Shown here: piece after piece, positions 45,384-55,368 of the stretch
Position numbering within the stretch: the first letter of the stretch is position 1
Layout of the letters: each line of letters begins with the position of its first letter
DNA from: Methylosinus sp. LW4
GTDB lineage: Bacteria; Pseudomonadota; Alphaproteobacteria; Rhizobiales; Beijerinckiaceae
NCBI RefSeq assembly: GCF_000379125.1
Contig: NZ_KB900626.1
Location: 3,534,024-3,598,023, forward strand
DNA: 64,000 nt
Direction of reading: 5' to 3'
The notes under the pieces: model-generated
What the model saw: only the letters and a program-made list of their open reading frames with translations
Databases searched by the model: none
Told to the model about the DNA's origin: nothing
Program-made: the position numbers and the translations under genes

Positions 45384-45563
45384 AGGACGCACTCGCGCTT
45401 GGGGTTCCCCGATCTCGCGACGCCGCCGCGGATCAGCAGATTGTTGTTGCTTATGATTTTGTTCGTCCAACGGCGATATCCCGCTCTCTCGAGGGAGGGG
45501 AGGCGCCGTCGAAGCCCTGCTTTGCCGTTCCCGCGCGTCGCTCGGCGTGGAATCGGCCTGTCG

Positions 45564-45980
45564 TCAGATGAGAGCGAGGAGACCGGAAGGCGGCGCACGG
45601 GCGCCATTGACCGCCTGCGATAGCGCGAAAGACGGCCGCACAGCGGCATAGGCTCGATAGACGGCGGGCTGCGCGGCGGTCTGGCGGCGCAGGGCGACAA
45701 AAACGCGATCGGGCAACACCGCGGGACCGGAATGCGCGGCGAGGCAGCAGGGGCAGCTCGCCCCTTTCTTCATCGGCCTGTCGGGCGTTCCGGCGTTCGC
45801 GTCGGTGAGCGCGTCATGACACACGGCGCGGGCTGTCTGATCGCCCGCGCGGGCGGCGGCGCTCGCACTCGCAACGCGATGCGGCGCGCCAGAAACGAGG
45901 AGGGCGAAAACGAGCGCGCAAACGGCGGCGATCGCGCAGATCGCGCGCATTTCTCTGCGCTGTCCCCCCGTGTGTGACAT
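45564..45980 (-). CDS. small Cys-rich DUF2946-like protein
   Basis: A 138-residue protein with an N-terminal membrane/signal segment (about 10-32), a mid region with CHDAL and SCPCCLAAHSGP, and an Arg/Ala-rich tail. The C-P-C-C cluster is the counterpart of the SCSCC in the gene at 11019 and of ACAFCE in the gene at 46081. DUF2946-like, function unknown; a metal-binding or metal-signal role is inferred from the Cys cluster and constant neighbours. It could be first in the TonB2 transcript, since it lies 181 bases upstream of exbB2 on the same strand. Start at 45980 or the Met at 45950. Confidence 0.6.
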   Translation of the reverse strand: MSHTGGQRREMRAICAIAAVCALVFALLVSGAPHRVASASAAARAGDQTARAVCHDALTDANAGTPDRPMKKGASCPCCLAAHSGPAVLPDRVFVALRRQTAAQPAVYRAYAAVRPSFALSQAVNGARAPPSGLLALI

Positions 45981-46080
45981 AAATGTCTCTTAACGGATTT
46001 TTTAACTTCTGACAATCTGCGGGGTCTTGGATTTATTTGGCGAAACGCGCTAATTCGCAGCTGGTTTATCGATAGAGTTA
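45981..46080. promoter_or_regulatory. divergent promoter region of the second TonB locus
   Basis: 100 bases of AT-rich DNA between two divergent small genes. GCGAA (46040-46044) and TTCGC (46054-46058) form an inverted repeat around nine bases. The region probably carries the promoters of both arms, so the TonB2 operon and the receptor may be co-regulated. No Fur- or CsoR-type consensus was recognised. Confidence 0.55.
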
Positions 46081-46461
46081 ATGCGCGCGATGGCGGCGAT
46101 CGCCAAGTTCCTCTTCCTTCTCGCCCTGCTGGGCCAGGCGCTGACCGCGCCGCTCGGCGGAATGCGCGCGCATGGCGAGACGGCGGCGCGGCTCTGCCTC
46201 GCCGCGCATGCCGAGGCGGGCGACGCATTCGCCGCGGAGCCCGGCAAGCAGGCTCCAAAGAGCGACCAATCCCATCGCCATGGCGCCTGCGCCTTCTGCG
46301 AGCTCGGCGCCGGCGGCCCCCCGCTTCTGGCGACCATGGCGTGGGTCGCGGCGCAGCCCCCGCGCGCGCATGCGGCCGGCGCCTTCGTCGCCTTCTCCGG
46401 CGCGCCCTTCTCGCGCGACGACGACAATGCGCCGACCCGCGCGCCCCCTTCCTTCTCCTGA
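46081..46461 (+). CDS. small His/Cys DUF2946-like protein
   Basis: A 126-residue protein with signal peptide (about 1-30). The mature region has LCLAAHAEAGDAF, then SDQSHRHGACAFCELGAGG. The His-Arg-His-x-x-x-Cys-x-x-Cys group is the DUF2946-type signature. It precedes the receptor gene by 78 bases and should be in one transcript with it. The Cys/His arrangement would suit copper or zinc binding, but there is no direct evidence. Confidence 0.62.
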   Translation: MRAMAAIAKFLFLLALLGQALTAPLGGMRAHGETAARLCLAAHAEAGDAFAAEPGKQAPKSDQSHRHGACAFCELGAGGPPLLATMAWVAAQPPRAHAAGAFVAFSGAPFSRDDDNAPTRAPPSFS

Positions 46462-46539
46462 CGCGACACCGCCGCGGCGCGCGAGCGCCGCAAATCGACG
46501 CGCGCCCTCGCGAGAGGGCGTCAGGGAAGGACATCACAA

Positions 46540-49053
46540 ATGCATCGTCACCATCTGCTGCGCGGCGTCTCCGCCGGCGCGCTCTTTATCGTCTGCTCCG
46601 CCGCCATTCTCCCGGCCCGCGCCCAGGAATCGCTGCCGACGATCGACGTCGCCGGGGAGGCGCAGCCCGCGCAGTCGCGCCGCCCGGCGCCCGCCTCCGT
46701 GTGGTCGCCCACTCTGCCGGACGGCAAGCCGGCCTTCGTGCAGAAATTCGATCTGCCGAACACTGTCGCCAGCGTGACCCGCAAGCAGATCGACGAGACG
46801 ATCAACGTCATCGACACGGAAGACGTGGTCAAATATCTGCCGAGCCTCTTCCTGCGCAAACGCAACAATGGCGACACGCAGGCGGTGCTGCAGACGCGCA
46901 CCTGGGGCGTCTCGTCGAGCGCGCGCAGCCTCGTCTATGCCGACGATCTGCTGCTGACGGCGCTCATCGGCAACGACAACAACATCGGCGCCCCGCGCTG
47001 GGGCCTCGTCGCGCCGGAGGAGATCGAGCGCGTCGACATGCTCTATGGGCCGTTCTCGGCGGCCTATCCGGGCAACTCCATGGGCGGCGTGCTGCAGATC
47101 ACCACGCGCATGCCCGACAAGCTGGAAGTCACCGCCAAGCAAACCGTCGCGCTGCAGGACTTCTCGCTCTATGGAACGAGCAAGCTGTTCCACACCGAGG
47201 TGACGAGCGCCACCGTCGGCGACAAGATCGGCGATTTCTCTTGGCTGGTCACTGGCAATTACGCCCATGGCACGACACAGCCTCTGACCTATGCGACCGC
47301 GGCCAACAATAATCTCTACGGTTATCCGGGCGCTTATTTCGGCAACACCAAATTCGGCGCGCCGGCCACTATTCTCGGGGCGACCGGCAATCTCGAGAAC
47401 GACCAGATCAACGCCAAATTGAAGCTGGCGTACGACTTCACGCCGACGGTTCGCGCGACCTACACGCTCGGCTTCTGGAGCAATGACGGAACCTCCATCC
47501 CGCAGCCCTATTTCTCGAGCGGATCGCAGGCTTTTGGCGCGACGAGCGGAACGGGGAGCATCGGCTCCTCGGCGATGCAGAGCTTCGGCAGCGGCTATTA
47601 CCGCGTGCAGGAGAAGATGCTCACCAATGCGCTGGCGGTGAAATCCAATACCGGCGGCCCCTTCGACTTCGAGGTCTCCGCCTCGCATTTCACCTATCTC
47701 CAGTCGGATCAGCGCTCGCCCTATACGGCGGCGCCGGTGGGCTATTCCTCGACCGGCAAGGATGTCCGCTACAACGGCACCTATTGGACGCTGCTCGACC
47801 TCAAGGGCATATTGCGGCCGGACGGCGTTCTCACGGGCCACGACATCAGCTTCGGCCTGCATGGGGACCAGTTCCATCTGAACAATCCCACCTGGCTCAC
47901 CACCAATTGGACGAGCGGCATGGCCTCGTCCTATGGCGTCGCGGCCTCCATCGGCAATGGCACGACGCGCACGCAGGCTCTGTGGGCGCAGGACGCGTGG
48001 AAGATCTCGAAGGAGTTCAAATTCACGGTCGGCGGCCGCTGGGAGCATTGGAGCGCGTCGGACGGCTACAACCAGTCGCTCGGCTCCATCAACGCCACTG
48101 GCTTCGGCTCGACGGCGACGGCGGCGAGCATGCTGCCGATCTATCAGCCGGCGCTCTATCACACGCGCTTCTCGCCCAAGGGCTCGCTGCAATGGACGCC
48201 GGACGAGGATTGGACGGTCACCGGCTCGATCGGCCTCGCCAATCGCTTCCCGACCGCCAAGGAGCTCTATAATCTGACGACCATTCCCGGCGCGACGGGA
48301 ACGGTGGTCAATCCCAACCCCAATCTGCGGCCGGAAGTGGCGCTCAGCAAGGAGCTCGCGGTCGAGCGCAAGATCGGCGACGACGGCTCCGTGCGCGTGT
48401 CGCTCTTCGATGAAGAAGTGCGCGACGCGATCATCTCGCAGAGCACTTTCGTCACCAATCAGACCTTCACCGCGTCGCAGACGACCAATGTCGATCGCGT
48501 CCGCAACAGCGGCGTCGAGCTCGCGGCGCGCAAGGACAATGTCGTCATCAAGGGGCTCGAGCTCATCGGCAGCGTGACCTATCTCAACGCTCGCGTCATC
48601 TCCGACAGCAAATGGGCGCCGTCCGGCGGCACGAACTTCGACAATTGGGCGCTCTCGGTCGCCGGCAAGCGCGTGCCCAATGTGCCGGATTGGCGCGCCA
48701 CAATGGAGGCGACCTATCGGCCCGACGATCATTGGGCCTTCACTGTCGCCGCCCGCTATCAGGGCCAGATGTGGACGACGCTCGCCAATAACGACATCGC
48801 CCATGGCGTCTATCAGAGCTTCGACCGCTTCTTCGTCGTCGACACGAAGATCCATTACAAATGGAACAAGCATGTCAGCTTCGACTTCGGCGTCGACAAT
48901 ATCGGAAATTACAAATACTTCCTGTTCCACCCCTTCCCCCAGCGCACCTATACGATCTCGGCGAAGTATGAGTTCGGGCGCGACAAGGGCGAGCGCGGCG
49001 TCTTTTTCGAAGGCGACGAGCCGCCGCTGTTCGACATATCCTTCGTGAAGTGA
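46540..49053 (+). CDS. TonB-dependent outer-membrane receptor (system 2)
   Basis: An 837-residue receptor. Signal peptide (about 1-28, ending ARA). The plug (about 60-210) has NTVASVTRKQIDETINVIDT, SLFLRKRNNGDTQAVLQTRT and MLYGPFSAAYPGNSMGGVL. A barrel ends with a C-terminal strand that is followed by about 20 extra residues (GVFFEGDEPPLFDISFVK). No STN domain. The promoter is shared with the TonB2 operon, a strong hint that TonB2 energises this receptor. Ligand unknown. A double-hairpin terminator follows. Confidence 0.92.
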   Translation: MHRHHLLRGVSAGALFIVCSAAILPARAQESLPTIDVAGEAQPAQSRRPAPASVWSPTLPDGKPAFVQKFDLPNTVASVTRKQIDETINVIDTEDVVKYLPSLFLRKRNNGDTQAVLQTRTWGVSSSARSLVYADDLLLTALIGNDNNIGAPRWGLVAPEEIERVDMLYGPFSAAYPGNSMGGVLQITTRMPDKLEVTAKQTVALQDFSLYGTSKLFHTEVTSATVGDKIGDFSWLVTGNYAHGTTQPLTYATAANNNLYGYPGAYFGNTKFGAPATILGATGNLENDQINAKLKLAYDFTPTVRATYTLGFWSNDGTSIPQPYFSSGSQAFGATSGTGSIGSSAMQSFGSGYYRVQEKMLTNALAVKSNTGGPFDFEVSASHFTYLQSDQRSPYTAAPVGYSSTGKDVRYNGTYWTLLDLKGILRPDGVLTGHDISFGLHGDQFHLNNPTWLTTNWTSGMASSYGVAASIGNGTTRTQALWAQDAWKISKEFKFTVGGRWEHWSASDGYNQSLGSINATGFGSTATAASMLPIYQPALYHTRFSPKGSLQWTPDEDWTVTGSIGLANRFPTAKELYNLTTIPGATGTVVNPNPNLRPEVALSKELAVERKIGDDGSVRVSLFDEEVRDAIISQSTFVTNQTFTASQTTNVDRVRNSGVELAARKDNVVIKGLELIGSVTYLNARVISDSKWAPSGGTNFDNWALSVAGKRVPNVPDWRATMEATYRPDDHWAFTVAARYQGQMWTTLANNDIAHGVYQSFDRFFVVDTKIHYKWNKHVSFDFGVDNIGNYKYFLFHPFPQRTYTISAKYEFGRDKGERGVFFEGDEPPLFDISFVK

Positions 49054-49059
49054 GGCGAC

Positions 49060-49121
49060 GAGGCGATCCGGGAATGTCTCGGATCGCCTCTCGAAAGCGA
49101 GCCTGAAGGCTCGCATTTTTT
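49060..49121 (+). terminator. strong double-hairpin terminator after the receptor
   Basis: First stem GAGGCGATCCG (49060-49070) / CGGATCGCCTC (49080-49090), perfect 11 bp. Second stem GCGAGCC (49097-49103) / GGCTCGC (49108-49114), followed by ATTTTTTC. Convergent gor ends just after. Confidence 0.85.
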
Positions 49122-49124
49122 CTC

Positions 49125-50492
49125 TTATTCCACGATGCGACTCGGCGCGCGCATCGTCACCAGCTCTTCTGCGAGCGTCGGATGCAGCGCCATGGTCGCG
49201 TCGAAATCCGCCTTGCGCGCGCCGAGCCGCAGGGCGATGGCGAGAATCTGCGCCATCTCACCCGCCTCCGGCCCCAGAATATGCACGCCGACGACGAGAT
49301 CGCTGGCGGCGTCGACCAAAATCTTCATGAAGACTTTTTCCGCGCGCTTCGACAGCGTCGCGCGCATCGGCCGGAAGCTGGTCTCGAAGACATGGAGCCG
49401 GCCGTATTTCGCATGCGCCTCGGCCTCGGTGAGGCCTACGGTTCCGATCTCCGGCGTGGTGAACACGGCCGTCGGCACCAGATCGTGACTGACGCGGACG
49501 TCCTTGCCGCCGAACACAGTGTCGGCGAAGGCGTGTCCCTCGCGTATGGCGACAGGCGTCAGATTGATGCGGTCGGTCACATCGCCGACGGCGTAGATGG
49601 ACGGAATATTGCTGCGCGAATAATCATCGACGATGATCGCGCCGCTCTCCTTCATCGCGACGCCCAAAGCCTCGAGCCCGAGGCCCTGCGTCAGCGGCGC
49701 GCGGCCGGTCGCCAGCAGCGCCGCGTCAATGTCGAGCCGCGCGCCATTCTGCAGCGTGGCGACGAGCCCCCCCGCGGTCTTCTCGAGCCTGGTGGGCAGA
49801 GCGCCGCGGTGAATCTTTATGCCCGCATTGACGAGGCCCTCGTCGAGCAGGCGGCGCAGATTCTCGTCGAAGCCGCGCAAGGGCAGATCGGCGCGCAGCG
49901 ACAAATGGACCTTGGAGCCGAGCCGCGCGAAAACGCTGGCGAATTCCACGGCGATATAGCCGCCGCCGACGACGAGCAGGCTCTTCGGCAGTTCCGGCAG
50001 ATCGAAAATCTCATTGGAGGAGATGGCGTGCTCGAGGCCCGGAATGTCCGGCCGCAACGTCGGCGCGCCGCCGGTGGCGACCAGAATGTAACGTGTCGAG
50101 ACGCGCCTGCCGCCAGCGAAGGCGACTTCATTGGGCGAGGCGATCACGCCCCGCTCGCGAATGACCTCGACGCCGGCCTTCTCGAGATTTTGCGCATAGA
50201 GGCCGGAGAGGCGGGTGATCTCCGCCTCCTTGGCGGCGACCAGCGCCTTCCAGTCGAACGCCACTTCGCCGACGCGCCAGCCGAAACCGGCGGCGTCCTG
50301 GAAATCATCGTGGAAGCGGCTCGCCATCACATAGAGCTTTTTCGGCACGCAGCCGCGGATCACGCAGGTCCCGCCGATGCGGAACTCCTCGCATATGGCG
50401 ACTTTCGCGCCATAGCCGGCGGCGATGCGCGCCGCGCGAACGCCGCCCGAGCCTGCGCCGATGACGACGAGATCATAATCATGCTCTGCCAT
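49125..50492 (-). CDS. gor: glutathione-disulfide reductase
   Basis: A 455-residue FAD/NADPH disulfide reductase. FAD site VVIGAGSGGVRAARIA, redox pair GTCVIRGCVPKK (Cys43/Cys48), NADPH site LLVVGGGYIAVEFASVFA, and C-terminal HPTLAEELVT with the catalytic His-Glu of the dimer interface. The sequence and length fit alphaproteobacterial Gor rather than trypanothione or mercuric reductases. It keeps the cytosolic glutathione pool reduced. Upstream, on the same strand, come DUF2059 and rpiA, a linkage found in related genomes. Confidence 0.96.
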   Translation of the reverse strand: MAEHDYDLVVIGAGSGGVRAARIAAGYGAKVAICEEFRIGGTCVIRGCVPKKLYVMASRFHDDFQDAAGFGWRVGEVAFDWKALVAAKEAEITRLSGLYAQNLEKAGVEVIRERGVIASPNEVAFAGGRRVSTRYILVATGGAPTLRPDIPGLEHAISSNEIFDLPELPKSLLVVGGGYIAVEFASVFARLGSKVHLSLRADLPLRGFDENLRRLLDEGLVNAGIKIHRGALPTRLEKTAGGLVATLQNGARLDIDAALLATGRAPLTQGLGLEALGVAMKESGAIIVDDYSRSNIPSIYAVGDVTDRINLTPVAIREGHAFADTVFGGKDVRVSHDLVPTAVFTTPEIGTVGLTEAEAHAKYGRLHVFETSFRPMRATLSKRAEKVFMKILVDAASDLVVGVHILGPEAGEMAQILAIALRLGARKADFDATMALHPTLAEELVTMRAPSRIVE

Positions 50493-50584
50493 TTCGAACC
50501 CCGGAATCTGCGACCCGAGGGCGGAAGGCCCGCACGGGTTGCGCCAGAGCTCGCCCGCTCCAGATTTCTCCGTTCATGGGGCGG

Positions 50585-51136
50585 CTAGAGCTCGTGGCCC
50601 TTCTTGCGCATCTCTTCGCGCACGCGGGTCATCATGTCGACGGAAATCTTCTGCGACCACGCCTGCATGGCGACGAACATATCGCTCATCAGCAGCGGCT
50701 GCATGCCGACATATTTGCGGCCCGAGGCGCTCTTGAAGAAAGCCGCGACATCCTCGAGCTCCTTGGGCGAGAAGCGCTGCGTGTAGAGCTGCGCGGCGCT
50801 GTCGATCATCTCCTCGACCTTCTTGTCGAACTCCGGCCGCACGGCGGCGAGGACGAGATTGAGGTCCGGCACCATCTCGGGCCGCGTGCGCGTCACCGAA
50901 AGGGCGATCTGCTCGAGATATTGCGGAATGATGAGCCGGAAAGACGAGGCGATCCCGGAATCGACGACGATGGTGCGCGCCAGCGCCAGCTGCGCCGGCG
51001 TGGCCGCGACCGTCGGAGCGGAAGCGACGGGCGGCGAGACGGCCGCCGCGGGGGCGGCGCCGGGTCGCTGCTCGGCGGCGCTGGCGGCGGTCGCCAGAAT
51101 GAGCGCGGCGAAACCGATCGTCGGGCGAAATATCAC
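50585..51136 (-). CDS. exported DUF2059 protein (GTG start)
   Basis: A 183-residue periplasmic protein. An AGGAG 9 bases upstream supports a GTG start at 51136; no ATG is suitably placed. The signal peptide (about 1-20, FAALILATAASA) leads to an Ala/Pro/Val linker. The DUF2059 domain (about 60-180) has RFSPKELEDVAAFFKSASGR and KISVDMMTRVREEM. Function unknown. It sits between gor and rpiA. Confidence 0.88.
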   Translation of the reverse strand: MIFRPTIGFAALILATAASAAEQRPGAAPAAAVSPPVASAPTVAATPAQLALARTIVVDSGIASSFRLIIPQYLEQIALSVTRTRPEMVPDLNLVLAAVRPEFDKKVEEMIDSAAQLYTQRFSPKELEDVAAFFKSASGRKYVGMQPLLMSDMFVAMQAWSQKISVDMMTRVREEMRKKGHEL

Positions 51137-51179
51137 TCGGGACGTCTCCTCGTGAAACCAATTCGGCGACGGCGCTCGG

Positions 51180-51896
51180 TCACGCCGGGGCCAGCCGGCC
51201 GAGCGTCGCGATTCCGTCGCGGCCGGCGATGACCGCCGCCGTGGCGAGGCCGATGAACAATCCATGCTCGACGACGCCGGGAATCGCCGAGAGGCGATCG
51301 GCCAGCGCATCGGGATCGGAAATCGCGCCGAATGCGCAATCGAGGATCAAATGGCCGCCGTCGGTGACGAAAACATGGCCGTCGGGCTTCAGCCGCGGGC
51401 CGACGGTCCCGATTAGGCCGAGATCGCGCGCCGCGCGCTCCACATGCAGACGCGTCGCCTTGGCGCCGAAAGGATCGATCTCGACCGGCAGCGGAAAGGC
51501 GCCCAGCGTCTCGACCTTCTTCGATTCGTCGGCGATGACGATGAAGCGCTTGGACGCGGCGGCGACGATTTTTTCGCGCAGCAGCGCGCCGCCGCCGCCC
51601 TTTATGAGGCGCATTCGGCCCTCGAGCTCGTCGGCGCCGTCGACCGTGAGGTCCAGCTCCGGCGCCTCCTCCAGCGTCGCCAGCGGCACGCCCAGCGCGG
51701 CGGCCTGCGCCCGCGTGCGCTCGGAGGTGGGAACGCAGAGCACGTCGAGCCCTGCCTTCACCCGCGCGCCGAGCAGATCGACGAAATGCGCCGCGGTCGA
51801 GCCCGTGCCGAGCCCCAGGCGCATTCCCGGGGTCACGGCCTCGAGGGCCACGGCGGCCGCTTGTCGTTTCAGCTCGTCGGCGGAAGGGGCGGGCAT
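51180..51896 (-). CDS. rpiA: ribose-5-phosphate isomerase A
   Basis: A 238-residue cytosolic isomerase interconverting ribose 5-phosphate and ribulose 5-phosphate in the pentose-phosphate or Calvin pathway. Phosphate loop [15 protein letters not shown], catalytic region [15 protein letters not shown] (Asp), [14 protein letters not shown] (Lys/Glu), and C-terminal [20 protein letters not shown], a normal family ending. It lies 43 bases upstream of the DUF2059 gene, likely the same operon. Confidence 0.95.
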   Translation of the reverse strand: MPAPSADELKRQAAAVALEAVTPGMRLGLGTGSTAAHFVDLLGARVKAGLDVLCVPTSERTRAQAAALGVPLATLEEAPELDLTVDGADELEGRMRLIKGGGGALLREKIVAAASKRFIVIADESKKVETLGAFPLPVEIDPFGAKATRLHVERAARDLGLIGTVGPRLKPDGHVFVTDGGHLILDCAFGAISDPDALADRLSAIPGVVEHGLFIGLATAAVIAGRDGIATLGRLAPA

Positions 51897-52084
51897 GGGC
51901 GGCGTCCTCTGTCGGTCGCTTGGGAGAAATGGCGGATAGTCGTTTCGCGGGCCGAAAGCAACGGCGGCGGGCGGCGTCCCGGCCGCGCGCTTACGGGTCG
52001 GGCCGGATAGACCGCCCGGCGGCCCGCGCGCTATGCCGTCTGCGCCTGCGATGCGCCGCAGGCGCAGCGAGAGCGCCGCCTTCG

Positions 52085-53407
52085 ATGAAGCGATCGATCA
52101 TCTCCGGCGTGGAGAGCGTCGCCCGCGGCCTCGGCCGTCTGGAGCCGCCGCAGCTCCTCGCCTATCTCGTGATCGCCTTTCTGGCCTGGCGCATCGTCGG
52201 CCATGGGCTCTCCGCCTTGCTGGCGCCGCATGATCCGCGGGCGGCGCTCACCTTCGACTCCGCCGATCCCACGACTCTCCTCCAGCTCGCTCAGCGCGAG
52301 CTGACGCCGGGCGCCGATGCGCGCGCGGCGAAGGGACGATCGATCGCGGCGCGGCTTCTCGCCATCGATCCGCTCGCGCCCGGCGCCTTGTCGCTCTATG
52401 GCAAGGCGGTGGAGCAGCTCGGCGACGCCGAGCGCGCCGAGCGCATTCTGCGCCTCGCCGCCGCGCATCTGCCGATCGATCTCGTCGCGCATGGCTGGCT
52501 CTATGAGAACGCGCTCGCCAATGGACGGCTGCTCGAGGCGCTGGACGAACTGGACACGCTGCTGCGCGCGCGTCCGTCGCTGGCGCACAGGCTCGCGCCG
52601 TCCTTGCAGGCGATGCTGGGCGCCGGCGCGGCGGTGGAGGACCGCTTCTTTCGGCAGCTGGCGGCGACTCCGCCCTGGCGCGCCGCCATGCTCGCCGAGC
52701 TCGCGCCCGTCATCGAAAATCCGAATGTGCTGCTGCGTCTCTTCGGCCGTCTGCAGACATCCAAGGCGCGGCCGTCCGATATGGAGATGGGCCTGCTCCT
52801 CGCGCGGCTGCTGCGCGACGGTCTCTATGACGAGGCCTATGCGGCCTGGCTCGCGCATCTGCCGCCGGAACGGCTCGGCGCGCTCGGCCTGCTCTATAAT
52901 GAGCGCTTCCAATATCCGGTCTCCAATCTCCCCTTCGATTGGACCTTCACGCCGACGAGCGGCGCGAGCATCGCTCTGACGGAGGAGGGCGAACGCAAGA
53001 CGCTGAGCGTCGAATTCTACGGCGCGCGCGTCTCTTTTTCGAATGTGACGCATATGCTCATGCTCGCGCCCGGTCGATACGCATTCACCGGCGCCGCCGC
53101 AGCCGACGATCTCGACAATGAGCTGGGGCTGCGCTGGCGAATCTATTGCGCGGCCGATCCGTCGCAGACGCTGGCGGCGACGCGGCTATTGAAGAAGACG
53201 GTTCCGCTGCGCGCCTTTCGCGTCGAGTTCGCCGTGCCGAGCCAAGGCTGCGACGCGCAATGGCTCAAGCTCGAGATACCGGTGCGCATCGCCACGGACG
53301 CCGATGTCAGCGGCGGCGCGCGCTATGTGAATCTCGCAGTCGAAAGTCTCGCGAGCGCGCCGAGATCGAGCAATTCGGCAGGCGCTATCGTGCATGACCG
53401 CAAATAG
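52085..53407 (+). CDS. membrane-anchored TPR-like protein, polysaccharide-locus
   Basis: A 440-residue protein. One N-terminal membrane segment (about 25-50), then helical TPR-like repeats (about 75-300; [40 protein letters not shown] and so on), and a C-terminal beta-rich domain (about 310-420) with [20 protein letters not shown]. This arrangement is seen in proteins next to O-antigen polymerase genes. The ATG at 52085 is chosen because it leads directly to the membrane helix; a longer frame is open upstream. It may assist the export or attachment of a surface polymer. Confidence 0.65.
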   Translation: MKRSIISGVESVARGLGRLEPPQLLAYLVIAFLAWRIVGHGLSALLAPHDPRAALTFDSADPTTLLQLAQRELTPGADARAAKGRSIAARLLAIDPLAPGALSLYGKAVEQLGDAERAERILRLAAAHLPIDLVAHGWLYENALANGRLLEALDELDTLLRARPSLAHRLAPSLQAMLGAGAAVEDRFFRQLAATPPWRAAMLAELAPVIENPNVLLRLFGRLQTSKARPSDMEMGLLLARLLRDGLYDEAYAAWLAHLPPERLGALGLLYNERFQYPVSNLPFDWTFTPTSGASIALTEEGERKTLSVEFYGARVSFSNVTHMLMLAPGRYAFTGAAAADDLDNELGLRWRIYCAADPSQTLAATRLLKKTVPLRAFRVEFAVPSQGCDAQWLKLEIPVRIATDADVSGGARYVNLAVESLASAPRSSNSAGAIVHDRK

Positions 53408-53478
53408 ACCGGCGATAGGCGTCGATGATAGCGTCGATTCGCGGCCCCCTCGGGTGAGCCGACTTATCGGAGGTTTCG

Positions 53479-53997
53479 ATGAAGAGAATTTTTACGACGA
53501 TCGCCATTTTCGGCTGCTGCGCGCAAATGGCTGCGGCCGAGAGCGCGGCCGTCGGCTCCCCCTCGAATCAACGTCGAAACAATTGCGCCGTCGGCGACGC
53601 GCGTCTGACGAATGTGAAAGGCGGCGTGCTCTTGTCGCGCGGCGGCTCGTTCACTGAGCTGCGCGACGCTGCGCCCTTGTCGCCGGGCGACCGCATTCTC
53701 GTGCGTGAAGGCTCCGCGAGCGTCACGGTCGGCGACAAGGTCGCGGTGCGCGCGGATGCGGGCGCGATGGTGACGATCGCCGAAAACGACGGCGTGATCT
53801 GCGCGAAGCGCGTCGCATCCAATCCCGAGATCGTCGGCCAGGAGAGCTCTTTCGATCCGGGGCCTTATGTCGCCGGCGGCGCCGCCGCCATCATCGTGGG
53901 CGTGGGCGTCGGCGTCGGCGTTTCCAATACGAACAACAACAATGACGAGCAGCAGCGCAACGCCGCGCTTTTGCTGCTGCAATCATTGAGCAACTGA
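53479..53997 (+). CDS. exported protein with FecR-like domain, glycine-rich C-terminus
   Basis: A 172-residue protein. Signal peptide (about 1-20, ending AAA). Mid region CAVGDARLTNVKGGVLLSRG ... PLSPGDRILVREGSASVTVG is like a small FecR/surface-layer-type beta domain. A hydrophobic stretch GGAAAIIVGVGVGVGVS (about 134-150) is followed by Asn/Gln-rich residues. Two Cys in the mature part could form a disulfide. It lies between the TPR-like protein and the O-antigen ligase. Confidence 0.65.
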   Translation: MKRIFTTIAIFGCCAQMAAAESAAVGSPSNQRRNNCAVGDARLTNVKGGVLLSRGGSFTELRDAAPLSPGDRILVREGSASVTVGDKVAVRADAGAMVTIAENDGVICAKRVASNPEIVGQESSFDPGPYVAGGAAAIIVGVGVGVGVSNTNNNNDEQQRNAALLLLQSLSN

Positions 53998-54015
53998 CGC
54001 GAGCGCGGGCCGCTC

Positions 54016-55368
54016 ATGCGCATGACCGAGACGCTCTGCGGCGTCGCCTTGGCGACGTCGCTGATCTTCGGCGGCGCGACGCAGAAGGGCGGCGTCTCGG
54101 ATGTCGTTGTTCAGCTGGCCGCGCTTCCGCTGCTGGCGCTGGTCTTGCCGGATGTAGGCCGAACGCTCGCGACGCGCGGCTGGACCGCGGTCCTGCTCGG
54201 CGTCGTCATTGCCGTTCCGCTGCTGCAGCTCATTCCGCTCGCGCCCTCTGTGTGGAGCAGGCTGCCGGGGCGTGACGCCATCGCCGACACCTATCGCATC
54301 GCCGAGCTCGCTCCGCCATGGCTCGGCCTGTCCGTCGCGCCATGGGCGACGTCGATGAGCCTTCTCGCCCTGACCGCGCCGATCGCCATTTTTCTCGGCG
54401 TCATGTCCTGCCACGCCGATGAGCGGCGGCGCCTGATGCTGCTCGCCGCCTGCATCGGAGTGGCGACCGTGCTGCTCGAGGTGATGCAGATCGTGCAGGG
54501 GCCAAAAAGCGCGCTTCGTTTCTACAGCCCCGCCGACGTCGGCCTCTTCGTCAACAAAAATCACACAGCGGCCTTTCTCTATTCGCTGACGCCGCTCGCC
54601 GCCTATGCGCTGGAGCGATATTTGTCGCGACGTTCCGCCTATGGCGTGATAGCGGTGTTCGCGCTGTTCATGCTGTTCACGCTCGGCCTCATGATGACGG
54701 CTTCGCGCGCGGCTCTGCTGTTCGGCCTCGCCTCGGCGGCGCTCGCCTATGCGCTCATTCTCGGCGATCGGCTCGGCGGCGCGCGGGCCGGCAAGGCGGC
54801 GATCTATTTCGTCATCGCGCCTGCGCTCATCGTCACCGGCGTTCTGGCGCCCTATTTCGGGCTTTCGCAAATCATCGATCGCTTGACCGGCGAGGATGTC
54901 GCCGCCGATGTGCGCTGGACCGTGCTTCGCGTCTCCTTCGAGACGATGCAGGGGTTCTTCCCGCTCGGCTCCGGCCTCGGCACATTCGATCGCGTCTATC
55001 CTCTATACGAGCCGACGAGCGTGATCCTCCCGGCGATCGTCAATCATGCGCACAATGACATTGTCGAATTGGCGATGGAGCTCGGGCTCGTCGGCGTTCT
55101 GCTCGTCCTCTGCTGGCTCGCCGCGACGATGATCGCCGCTGTGCGCAATTTCAGCGAGAGCGATGTGGCGCTGCGGAAAGAGCGCTTCGCCGCTCTCATC
55201 GTCGTCGGCCTGCTGTTCGCGCATTCGACGATCGACTATCCATTGCGGACCTCGGCGCTCGCCGCCATCTTCGCCATGTGCTGCGCCATCGTCTGCAAAA
55301 ATAGATCGAGCCGGTCCGCGCGCTGCGACGAGCGCCAGGCGCGGACGGAGCTCGTCCACGAGCTATGA
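54016..55368 (+). CDS. O-antigen ligase / polymerase (Wzy_C) family membrane protein
   Basis: A 450-residue integral membrane protein with about 12 segments. The periplasmic loop characteristic of the family (PLGSGLGTFDRVYPLYEPTS and HAHNDIVELAMELGLVGVLL) contains the H-x-H-N-D group, which is diagnostic for WaaL/Wzy. Acts on lipid-linked polysaccharide in the periplasm. Stop and the next start overlap (ATGA). Confidence 0.9.
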   Translation: MRMTETLCGVALATSLIFGGATQKGGVSDVVVQLAALPLLALVLPDVGRTLATRGWTAVLLGVVIAVPLLQLIPLAPSVWSRLPGRDAIADTYRIAELAPPWLGLSVAPWATSMSLLALTAPIAIFLGVMSCHADERRRLMLLAACIGVATVLLEVMQIVQGPKSALRFYSPADVGLFVNKNHTAAFLYSLTPLAAYALERYLSRRSAYGVIAVFALFMLFTLGLMMTASRAALLFGLASAALAYALILGDRLGGARAGKAAIYFVIAPALIVTGVLAPYFGLSQIIDRLTGEDVAADVRWTVLRVSFETMQGFFPLGSGLGTFDRVYPLYEPTSVILPAIVNHAHNDIVELAMELGLVGVLLVLCWLAATMIAAVRNFSESDVALRKERFAALIVVGLLFAHSTIDYPLRTSALAAIFAMCCAIVCKNRSSRSARCDERQARTELVHEL

